The notes under the pieces are model-generated. The model ran no database searches. It was not told the DNA's origin and saw nothing but the letters and a program-made list of their open reading frames with translations. A stretch of 64,000 bases of DNA, taken from the NCBI RefSeq assembly GCF_001189295.1, contig NZ_CP012159.1:3670973-3734972 (forward strand), in the 5' to 3' direction. Numbering within the stretch: position 1 is the first letter of the stretch; every line of letters starts with the position of its first letter. Source of the DNA: Chondromyces crocatus. Lineage in GTDB: Bacteria > Myxococcota_A > Polyangia > Polyangiales > Polyangiaceae. Shown piece after piece: positions 17,835 through 25,188 of this stretch. Made by a program: the position numbers and the translations under genes.

Positions 17835-18365
17835 ATGTTGGTTCGAAGCTTGGCATTGGGCATGGTGGTGACGGTTGGGATGCTGGGGGCTTGTTCGTCG
17901 GAGGACGAGCGAGGCGACCAGGTGGACGAGGGCATCCCTGGCAACGGGGAGACGACGACACTGGAGGAGCCGGAGACGTGCGGGGGGATCGCGGGGCTGC
18001 CGTGTCCCGCCGGGCTCGTGTGCGTGGATGACCCGCGGGATGACTGCGATCCCCGGATGGGCGGCGCGGATTGCAGCGGGATCTGCGTGGATGATCCGGA
18101 CTCGTCGACGCCGCCCAGCGGCGTGACGGCGGGGTGGTCGGTCTGTGGCAAGGCCATCTGTGGCCGCGGAACGGTGTGCTGCAATGCGAGCTGTAGCCTG
18201 TGCCTGCCGCCCGACATGATGTGTACCCAGCACGTCTGCGAAGAGACCGCGGTGATGTGCGGGAGCAGCGTGTGTGGTCGAGGGGAGTACTGCTGCAACG
18301 AGAGCTGCAGCATCTGTGCGCCGCTCGACGGGGCCTGCACCCAGCAGGTCTGTGATCCGGAGTGA
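17835..18365 (+). CDS. Cys-rich lipoprotein with duplicated C-terminal module
   Basis: 176 aa from ATG 17835. Signal peptide with lipobox VGMLGAC at about residues 14-20. A first Cys-rich unit reads CGGIAGLPCPAGLVCVDDPR, ending GADCSGICV, a motif common in myxobacterial secreted proteins. Two repeats follow (CGKAICGRGTVCCNASCSLC and CGSSVCGRGEYCCNESCSIC, each ending CTQ-HVC or CTQ-QVC) with aligned cysteines, so this is an internal duplication. The disulfide-rich surface domain has no known role. Confidence 0.82.
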   Translation: MLVRSLALGMVVTVGMLGACSSEDERGDQVDEGIPGNGETTTLEEPETCGGIAGLPCPAGLVCVDDPRDDCDPRMGGADCSGICVDDPDSSTPPSGVTAGWSVCGKAICGRGTVCCNASCSLCLPPDMMCTQHVCEETAVMCGSSVCGRGEYCCNESCSICAPLDGACTQQVCDPE

Positions 18366-18487
18366 GCGCGAGGCCTGTGGTCCAGCGTGATTTTGTGGCG
18401 AGGTGACCGCAGGATCGGAGCGAGGCGAACGGCGTCAGGTGCGAGAAACGGTTGACGCTCCTCTCTTGCTGGGGAGACTGCCGTGTC

Positions 18488-19648
18488 ATGTCCTCCCGAT
18501 CGCCGAGCGCGCTGGTCCGGGCCGCCTTCCATGTCGAGCACCAGTTCGAGTCGCTGAGCTACCGGCTGCGGAGCAAACTGAACCTGGCGCGGCCGCCGCG
18601 GATCCTGCCGTACCGAGGGTACGGCACGACGCGGGCGTGCGTGGTGAAGGGGCGGGTGCTGGAGGATCGCTACGAGCGGGCTGCGCTGAAACAGCGGACG
18701 CTGGTGGGGAGCGCAGTCGCTTCGTGGAAGCGGTTCGCGACGCTGGAGATTCCGCACGCGCGCGTGGAAGTCCGCTGGGGAGAGCGGACGTGGGAATGCG
18801 TGAGCGACGAAGAGGGATTCCTCGAGATCACGGTCGAGCCGCCCGATGGGATCACCCCAGGGTGGCACGAGGTGGAGCTGTCGCTGCTGTCCCCTGCGTC
18901 GACGAGCGCGGTGAAGGTGAAGGCGCCGGTCGTGGTGGCCGGTCGAGAAGCGGAGTTCGGGATCATCAGCGACATCGACGACACGGTCATCGTGACGGAG
19001 GTGACGAACCTGTTCAAACGGGCTTATGCCCTGTTTCTGACGGATCACCGGCTACGGCTCCCGTTCGAGGGCGTCGACGCGTTCTACGAGGCGCTGGCCC
19101 AAGGGCGGAGCGGGCAGGCGGGGAATCCGATCTTCTATGTGTCGTCGAGTCCGTGGAATCTCTACGAACACCTGGACGAGTACCTGGCCCTGCACCGGAT
19201 TCCAGCCGGCCCGCTGCTTCTCCGCGACTGGGGCTTGAGCCGCACGGGAATCGCTCCAGGCGGAGGACATGGGCACAAGCTGGACAAGATCCGCAGCATC
19301 CTGCGGGCCATGGAGCCATTGCCCTTCCTCCTCATCGGAGACAGCGGGCAGGAAGATGCGGAGCATTATCGCTCGATCGTGCGGGAGTTCCCGGGCCGCA
19401 TTCGCTGCGTCTACATCCGGAATGTTCGCCAGAAGCCGGGACGGGAACACGCGATCACGGCGATTGCGGAGGAGATCCGGCTCGCCGGGAGCGTGATGCT
19501 GGCGATGGATGACACGGTGACGGCAGCGGAACACGCGGCGCGGCACGGATGGATTCGCTGGCAAGAGGTGGCGGAGGTGGAAGCGCGCAAGGAGGAGGCC
19601 GAGGCGCTGGAGACCCCGGTGCTCGATCGGTTCGAGCAGGAGGCTTGA
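18488..19648 (+). CDS. App1-family phosphatase (DUF2183)
   Basis: 386 aa. HAD-type catalytic motif SDIDDTV at residues 161-167, FYVSSSPWNLYEHL at about 217, LLLRDWG at about 242, KLDKIRSIL at about 263 and LIGDSGQEDAEHY at about 280: the full motif order of the phosphatidate phosphatase App1 catalytic domain. The N-terminal 150 residues form a beta-rich domain, also usual in bacterial members. The yeast homolog dephosphorylates phosphatidic acid; the bacterial substrate is not established. No signal peptide. ATG 18488 was chosen over an upstream in-frame ATG because GGGGAG precedes it. Confidence 0.85.
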   Translation: MSSRSPSALVRAAFHVEHQFESLSYRLRSKLNLARPPRILPYRGYGTTRACVVKGRVLEDRYERAALKQRTLVGSAVASWKRFATLEIPHARVEVRWGERTWECVSDEEGFLEITVEPPDGITPGWHEVELSLLSPASTSAVKVKAPVVVAGREAEFGIISDIDDTVIVTEVTNLFKRAYALFLTDHRLRLPFEGVDAFYEALAQGRSGQAGNPIFYVSSSPWNLYEHLDEYLALHRIPAGPLLLRDWGLSRTGIAPGGGHGHKLDKIRSILRAMEPLPFLLIGDSGQEDAEHYRSIVREFPGRIRCVYIRNVRQKPGREHAITAIAEEIRLAGSVMLAMDDTVTAAEHAARHGWIRWQEVAEVEARKEEAEALETPVLDRFEQEA

Positions 19649-19684
19649 GCGGAGGAGGGGGGCGTGGCCGGCGGCGTCAGGGGG

Positions 19685-20668
19685 TCATGAGATGCCGTCC
19701 GGGGAGGTGAGGTCCAGGTAATCGGCGCGCCAGTAGGCGTAGAAGGTGTCGTCGAGCGCCTTCCAGCCGAGCGAGTCGCTCATCTCGGCGCCGTAGGTGG
19801 CCTGGAAGTGATTGCCCCAGTGGGGGCGGGTGCCGTCGGCGTCGATGAAGCCGTATTCGTCGGAGAGGGTCCAGGAGGCGAAGACGCGGCCGTTCTTCCG
19901 GTGCACATCCGGGTCGGCGGCGAGGGCGGCGATGGCGCGTCCGACGAACGCCGGGGTCTCGGAGGCGATGAAGTTAGGGTCTTTCTGGGCCCCGTCTCGC
20001 CAGGTGTCGGCGGTGACGCCGAAGTGGTCGAGCATCTCCTCGGAGCGCAGGAAGCCCGGGGTGACGGCGACCGACGTGATGTTCGTTGCGCGGAGTTCGC
20101 GGGCGTAGACGAAGGCGAGGCGGATGATGGCCGTCTTCACGAGGTCGTAGAAGATGTTGCCGCGGTAGGCGAAGGTGTCGCCGTCGGTGATCTCGACGAG
20201 CAGGGGGCGCGGGCTCTGCTTCAAGAGGGGAACGGCGTGCTTCGCCGTGATGAGGTGGGTGAAGATGGCGCGGTCGATCATGGTGCGGCCGGCTTCGATG
20301 GACTGCTCCCAGAAGGGCTTCGAGAAGTCCGTGAGGGCGTCGCCCCCCCAGACATCATTGACGAGGAGGTCGAGGCGGCCTCGTTCCTCGCGGATGCGCG
20401 CGAGGAGGGCTTCGACCTGGGGCTCCTGGCTGTGGTCCACCTGCACGGCGATGCCCTGGCCTCCGTTCGCGGTGACCAGCTCGGCAGTTTCTTCGATGGT
20501 CTCGGGGCGTTTGCCGGTGGCGGGGGCGCCGCGGACGCTGCGGCCGGTGCAATACACGGTGGCGCCCGCTTCACCGAGCATGGTGGCGATGCCGCGGCCG
20601 GCGCCCCGGGTGGCCCCGGCGACGAGGGCGATGGTGTTCTGAAGGGGTCGAGGAGGAGTGGGCTTCAT
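19685..20668 (-). CDS. SDR-family oxidoreductase, YafY/WYL-linked
   Basis: 327 aa from ATG 20668. Cofactor motif VAGATRGAGRGIA at about 16-28, DLLVNDVWGGD at about 100, and catalytic FYDLVKTAII (Tyr-x3-Lys) near 180. It is longer than most SDRs, with a C-terminal extension (FASWTLSDEYGF, then GWKALDDTFYAYW). This subfamily commonly sits divergent to a WYL regulator, as here (20774), with a dyad between them. Substrate unknown. Confidence 0.88.
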   Translation of the reverse strand: MKPTPPRPLQNTIALVAGATRGAGRGIATMLGEAGATVYCTGRSVRGAPATGKRPETIEETAELVTANGGQGIAVQVDHSQEPQVEALLARIREERGRLDLLVNDVWGGDALTDFSKPFWEQSIEAGRTMIDRAIFTHLITAKHAVPLLKQSPRPLLVEITDGDTFAYRGNIFYDLVKTAIIRLAFVYARELRATNITSVAVTPGFLRSEEMLDHFGVTADTWRDGAQKDPNFIASETPAFVGRAIAALAADPDVHRKNGRVFASWTLSDEYGFIDADGTRPHWGNHFQATYGAEMSDSLGWKALDDTFYAYWRADYLDLTSPDGIS

Positions 20669-20718
20669 GGTCGGGACCTCGCGAATTCGGGTTCGGAGGG
20701 GGGTGTAGCGAAGGAATG

Positions 20719-20735
20719 CTGACATCCTCTGTCAG
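20719..20735. promoter_or_regulatory. Operator-like inverted repeat between SDR and WYL regulator
   Basis: CTGACA-TCCTC-TGTCAG, a perfect 6-5-6 dyad, sits in the 105-bp gap between the divergent genes at 20668 and 20774. The overlapping CATCCT...AGGATG forms a second dyad. The regulator gene next to it is the natural candidate to bind. Inference from position and symmetry only. Confidence 0.5.
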
Positions 20736-20773
20736 GATGGTGGGACTACGGTCCGTTTCTGCGAGGTGGGCGG

Positions 20774-21838
20774 ATGCGGGCGGACCGGTTGGTGAGCTTG
20801 ATGATGCTGCTGCAGAGCCGGCGTCGGGCGACGGCGTGTGAGCTGGCGCGTGAACTCGAGGTGTCGGTGCGGACGATCTACCGGGACGTCGACGCCCTCT
20901 CGGCCTCCGGGGTGCCCGTCTGTGTGAGCCGTGGCCCGCACGGAGGGGTCTCGCTGCTGGCGGGGTGGCGGACGAGCTTGACGGGGTTGACGCGAGGCGA
21001 GGTGGAAGCGCTGGCCGGGGTAGGGCAGCCAGGAGCGCTGGTGGATCTGGGGCTGGAGGAAGCCCTGCAAAGCGGCCTGCGGAAGGTGGCCGCTGCGCTG
21101 CCGGCGGGCCAGCAGCCCGAGGCCGCGCGGGCCCGAGAGCGGCTGTTCGTGGATGGCTCGTCATGGTTCCAGGAGCGGGAGGAGGTGCCACATCTGGGGG
21201 TGCTGCGGGATGCCGTGTGGGAGGACCGGAAGGTGGCGCTGACGTACCGGGATTTCGAGGGCGCAGAGAGCGAGCGGGTGGTCGAGCCGCTGGGGTTGGT
21301 GATCAAGGTGGAGCGCTGGTACCTGGTGGCGGGGACCGAGAAGGGCGTGAGCGTCTTCCGCGGGGGGAGAGTGGCGGGGGCACGAGCGCTGGAGGAGCGG
21401 TTCGTGCGGCCAGCAGGGTTCGAGCTGGCAGGGTTCTGGAAGGGGTGGTGCGCGCGGTTCGCAGAGAAGCGGGCGACGTACGAGGTGACGGTGCGGGTGT
21501 GGGGGGAAGGGGAAGAGGCGCTGGGGGCGGCGCGCGGGGCAGGGGATCGGGAGAGGATCCAGGCGGCGGCGCGCGAGGCAGATGGCTCGAAGCTGGTGAC
21601 GGTCGACTTCGAGCGCGAGGCGATCGCGGTGGCGCAGCTGGTGGAGCTGGCGGGGATGGGGGGCGGGGTGGAGGTGGTGGCGCCGGAGGGGCTGCGGCGG
21701 CGGCTGGGCGCGATGGGGGAGGCGCTGTGGGGGATGTATGGGGGGGCTGGGGCGGAGGGGAAGTGGGGGCGGGCGAGGGTCGGCAGGGCAGGGGAGGGGG
21801 AAGGGCGTGGGCTTGTGGGGGCCCTCGGGGAGGGGTAG
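20774..21838 (+). CDS. HTH-WYL (YafY-type) transcriptional regulator
   Basis: 354 aa. N-terminal HTH_11: MRADRLVSLMMLLQSRRRAT, then ELARELEVSVRTIYRDVDAL. The WYL domain at about 140-235 contains the family's three-residue motif as ERWYLVAG (W-Y-L) preceded by PLGLVIK. The C-terminal WCX-like extension runs to about 320. The last 35 residues are a Gly/Arg/Glu low-complexity tail. WYL proteins sense small ligands or nucleic acid and usually repress a divergent gene, here the SDR at 19685. Confidence 0.9.
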   Translation: MRADRLVSLMMLLQSRRRATACELARELEVSVRTIYRDVDALSASGVPVCVSRGPHGGVSLLAGWRTSLTGLTRGEVEALAGVGQPGALVDLGLEEALQSGLRKVAAALPAGQQPEAARARERLFVDGSSWFQEREEVPHLGVLRDAVWEDRKVALTYRDFEGAESERVVEPLGLVIKVERWYLVAGTEKGVSVFRGGRVAGARALEERFVRPAGFELAGFWKGWCARFAEKRATYEVTVRVWGEGEEALGAARGAGDRERIQAAAREADGSKLVTVDFEREAIAVAQLVELAGMGGGVEVVAPEGLRRRLGAMGEALWGMYGGAGAEGKWGRARVGRAGEGEGRGLVGALGEG

Positions 21839-21868
21839 GGAATCGAGAGGATCTGGCGGGAGTGCGGG

Positions 21869-23983
21869 ATGGAATCTGAGCAGCTGGCGACCTCGTTCGA
21901 GAGCCTGGACGATCAAGGGAAGATCGCCGAGGTGTTCCGGCTTGCTGGGTTCGACGTGGAGCGTGGGGTCGGGACCGAGGAGGGGACTGTTGCGTGGTTC
22001 GCCGTGCCCACGTCAGGGTTCGTTCGACCGCGGACGCTGTTTCGAGCGCTGCCGTCGCCGCCGGATGCACTCGATGAGGCGCTTGATGCGCTCGAAGGTG
22101 CGCGAAAGGCGATGAATGCCGATCGGGCCATCGGGGTCGTGATGTCCGGGGAGCTGCCCGAGGGCTATGCGCCGGATCTCGATGGGAGTGCCTGCGGCAT
22201 CTTTACATTTCGGGAGTGGTTTCTGACCATCTCCGGGATCACAGATGAGCTGAATGCGTTGATCCGGAACGTCGAACAGTCCAAAGAGGATACCTTCTAC
22301 ATTCCCAGGAGAGCGCGGCTCGAATCTGGCGAAGAGGTGGGGGTCGAGTCATTCATCGACGACTGGGTTCGAGCTGCGGATGGCTCCTCTCTGCGTCTGA
22401 ACGGAGACAGGGATGCAGTCGCCTCGGTGCTCCGTCTTGCCTCGTATCGAGCCGCACGGAGGGTAGGCACGGAGAGAGCGCTCCTCGATGTGAATCGGGC
22501 GAGCTGGGGGCCACTCTCACAGCTCGCTGTAGCACTAGGACTTGTGATTCCAACCATTAATGGATTCGTAAACGAGCAAGTGGACATCAATACACGGTGT
22601 TTGATGGGTCATTATATCGTTAGGAGTACGAAGGATATCGTCACAGGTGAGCCAGTAGAGTTTCGTTTCGTCATCCCGGAAAACCTGGTCGAGTTGTTGC
22701 TCCTTGAGCCGCAACCAGAAGACTTGGCGGCGTGGTTCGACCAGCGTCTCGGCTCGTCGCCAGTTGTTCAGCGAGTGCGAGAGGCCCTTCGCTCCAGCCG
22801 TGACTTCACCGACCTTTCAGCGAAGCTCGCCCGTTTCCATGACTTCTTGCGAATCTTTTCAAGCCGAGCCGACGATGCCGAGGCTCTTCCCGTCGCTGAC
22901 TGGATTGCATCGATGTCGCTGCGGTACTTCCGCTTGGTTGAACAGAGGCTCCCTCAAAGGGGAGATCGAGATGAGGTTCTCAAGAGTTTCGAGGAAGCTG
23001 CCATGCGCCAGTTCGCGCTTGGAGAAGTTCGCGAGGACGAGATCTCGTTCGACTGGCCATGGTCAAGCTATACAGAACGATTTTGTTTGAGTTTGCAAGG
23101 GTTCACCAATTCGATTGCGCGAGACTATTTTGTCGCCAAAAAAATTCTTCGCGAAGTCGAGCAAGGCAATGAAGGTCTGCTTCTTCGTCACCAGTTCCCG
23201 GCGATGACGCTTCGTTTCTTGAGCCGCATCGCACCGGACATTGCAGTCCGTCTGACCGGGAGTGCGCTCGGGAGAATGGAGCAGGCGATCCAGGATGAAG
23301 TCGAACGAAAGCTACACCTGACCTTCGCGCATATCCTGAACCGGCCTGTAGGGGCCATGCGTCAATACCTCGAAGAGATACGCCAGGAACTTTCGAAGAC
23401 CCAGCTCGACACCTTGGCGCGCCCTCTGGAACGGCTGGAGGCAGAGATCACCCATCTCGCGGATCTGGCAGAGAAGACACGTCTCTGGCGCGACGAACCT
23501 ACCGGGACCCGAGAGCCCGTCAGGCTGCGTCCACTCGGCGAAGAACTCCTCCGTCAACTCCAGCAGCAACAGCCGTCGGTGAAGATGGCACTGCACGTCA
23601 CGGACGACCTCGTGGTCAGCGCGCTCCCGGAAGCGCTGCGCGAGGCGCTGTTCTGCCTGGTTCAAAACGCATTCCAGGCCGCAATCGCCAGCTCCGAGCG
23701 AACACCTCCCCACGTCTCCTTGCGCGGCCGTCCAGTGGGCGAAAACATTCGGATCGAGATCTGGGACAGCGGGGATGGCGTGAGCCCCGGCGATCGCGAC
23801 CGCATCTTCGAGCCCTTGGTGACGACGAAGACGGGCGGAGCCGGCAAGCCGCGGGGTACAGGGCTTGGGCTTCCCATCGCGAGGCGCTACGTGGAGAGCA
23901 TGGGCGGGCGCGTCGGGGTTGATTCTGAGCAGGACCAGACCTGCTTCTTCGTGGAACTCGTAGCCTGGAGAGCGGACGGATGA
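21869..23983 (+). CDS. Histidine kinase with degenerate nuclease/STAND-like sensor region
   Basis: 704 aa, no transmembrane span, so a cytosolic sensor kinase. The C-terminal third is a kinase: candidate phosphoacceptor H488 in FAHILNRPVGAMRQYLEEI, N-box LVQNAFQAAI (597-606), G1 DSGDG (633-637), F-box IFEPLVTTK (646-654) and G2 GTGLGLPIA (663-671). Residues 18-120 (IAEVFRLAGFDVER, then FTFREWFLTI) resemble the restriction-endonuclease-like domain found at the N-terminus of NACHT NTPases but lack obvious D/ExK residues. Residues 160-195 (FIDDWV, then LRLNGDRDAVASVLRL) look like a P-loop that lost its GKT. Residues 400-455 (FTNSIARDYFVAKKIL) recall the end of STAND domains. The sensor reading is inference. 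Its stop overlaps the next start (ATGA). The middle has lower GC than its surroundings. Confidence 0.82.
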   Translation: MESEQLATSFESLDDQGKIAEVFRLAGFDVERGVGTEEGTVAWFAVPTSGFVRPRTLFRALPSPPDALDEALDALEGARKAMNADRAIGVVMSGELPEGYAPDLDGSACGIFTFREWFLTISGITDELNALIRNVEQSKEDTFYIPRRARLESGEEVGVESFIDDWVRAADGSSLRLNGDRDAVASVLRLASYRAARRVGTERALLDVNRASWGPLSQLAVALGLVIPTINGFVNEQVDINTRCLMGHYIVRSTKDIVTGEPVEFRFVIPENLVELLLLEPQPEDLAAWFDQRLGSSPVVQRVREALRSSRDFTDLSAKLARFHDFLRIFSSRADDAEALPVADWIASMSLRYFRLVEQRLPQRGDRDEVLKSFEEAAMRQFALGEVREDEISFDWPWSSYTERFCLSLQGFTNSIARDYFVAKKILREVEQGNEGLLLRHQFPAMTLRFLSRIAPDIAVRLTGSALGRMEQAIQDEVERKLHLTFAHILNRPVGAMRQYLEEIRQELSKTQLDTLARPLERLEAEITHLADLAEKTRLWRDEPTGTREPVRLRPLGEELLRQLQQQQPSVKMALHVTDDLVVSALPEALREALFCLVQNAFQAAIASSERTPPHVSLRGRPVGENIRIEIWDSGDGVSPGDRDRIFEPLVTTKTGGAGKPRGTGLGLPIARRYVESMGGRVGVDSEQDQTCFFVELVAWRADG

Positions 23984-24954
23984 GCGACGGCACGTCGAAG
24001 CGGATCTTGCTGGTCGAGGACGACGACCAGAATGCAGAGGACTACACCGCCTGGCTGCAAGCCGCCGGGTACGTGGTCGAGCGCGCAGCGGCCGTCGACG
24101 ACGGGCTCGCGCGGGCCGAGGCCTTCAAGCCCGATGTGGTGATGCTCGATCTCCAGCTCCCCTCCCACCCCGGTCGCGCGGACGCTGACGCGGCACACGG
24201 TCTTCGCGCGCTGGAAGGCCTGCTGAGAGACGACCCCTTTCGGCCCGTCGTCATCGCCACCGCCCACAGCAGGAACCGGGAGCTGATGCGTGAGGTGATG
24301 CAACGAAACCGAGGCGGGCAGTTCCTGTTCAAAGATGAACGGGATCTGAAGGGCGCCTTGCTGCGTGCCATCGCCGTGGCCCTGGCGAGCCCTGTCTACG
24401 TGGCGAGCCGCACCGTGCGTGCCTTCGAGGCGCTCGTCGAGCGCAACGAGCTGGAGGAAAGGTACCGCGAGTTTCTCAAGAAGAACTGGCGCATCATCCT
24501 CGGGCCTCGGTACCGGGAGTGCAAATCACCCCATGACGTGGGGCGCGGGGCGAAGGTGGATCTGCTGTTCGTGCGGCATGACGACTTTCCGGACCTCTGG
24601 GAGCTGAAGCGGCCGGATCAGCCCGTGCTCAAGGGCTATGGCGACCGTCTCCATCTGAGCGAAGAGTGCGCGCGCGCCGTGGGGCAGCTCATGGAATACA
24701 TCGATCTCGCCGAAAAAGAACGCGCAGGGCCGAACAGCTACGAGGCGCGAAAAGGTCTACAGGTGCGGCTCGAACGACCGCGCGGCGTGGTTGTGATCGG
24801 GCGCCGCTCCGACGATCGGGAGCGCGATCATCTCGCACTCCAGAACAGCTTTCTGGCCGGCATCTCCATCCTGACCTACGACGACCTCCTCGACAGCGCG
24901 CGCGAAATCCTCACCTTCCTGCGCGACTACCGGAACGGCGACGCGGATCCCTGA
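23980..24954 (+). CDS. Response regulator with Shedu-like (DUF4263) nuclease output domain
   Basis: 324 aa. Residues 7-135 are a receiver domain with every key residue: acidic pocket E13-D14, phosphoacceptor D57 (VVMLDLQLP), T94 and K118 (FLFKDE), with a short insertion after D57. Residues 155-315 match the Shedu/DUF4263 nuclease: an entry helix EERYREFLKKNWRIILGP, then D194 (KVDLLFV), E208-x-K210 (LWELKRP), Q236 and Y240 (AVGQLMEYI, the QxxxY motif) and VVIGRRSDDRERDH with ISILTYDDLLDSA. This is a PD-(D/E)XK catalytic set. No DNA-binding HTH is present. It is translationally coupled to the kinase at 21869, so phosphorylation probably gates the nuclease. Confidence 0.85.
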   Translation: MSDGTSKRILLVEDDDQNAEDYTAWLQAAGYVVERAAAVDDGLARAEAFKPDVVMLDLQLPSHPGRADADAAHGLRALEGLLRDDPFRPVVIATAHSRNRELMREVMQRNRGGQFLFKDERDLKGALLRAIAVALASPVYVASRTVRAFEALVERNELEERYREFLKKNWRIILGPRYRECKSPHDVGRGAKVDLLFVRHDDFPDLWELKRPDQPVLKGYGDRLHLSEECARAVGQLMEYIDLAEKERAGPNSYEARKGLQVRLERPRGVVVIGRRSDDRERDHLALQNSFLAGISILTYDDLLDSAREILTFLRDYRNGDADP

Positions 24955-25188
24955 GCGCTCCTCCCTCGTCAGCGGACGCCTGGCTGGCACGAGGCGCGTG
25001 GTCGTGTGTGACCCGGGCACCTTCATGTCTCTGACTGGCCTCCCTCAGACCTCTCCCGTCTGGAGCGGGATGTGCAGCGCACGTCGCTCCTCCCGCGCAC
25101 TCTCCAGCGTTCAGGCTCGGCCACCACCACGCGAAAGCCTGCCCAGTTGCTTTCCATGCGCGAACGGATGGCCCTATCCTCACGTCCC

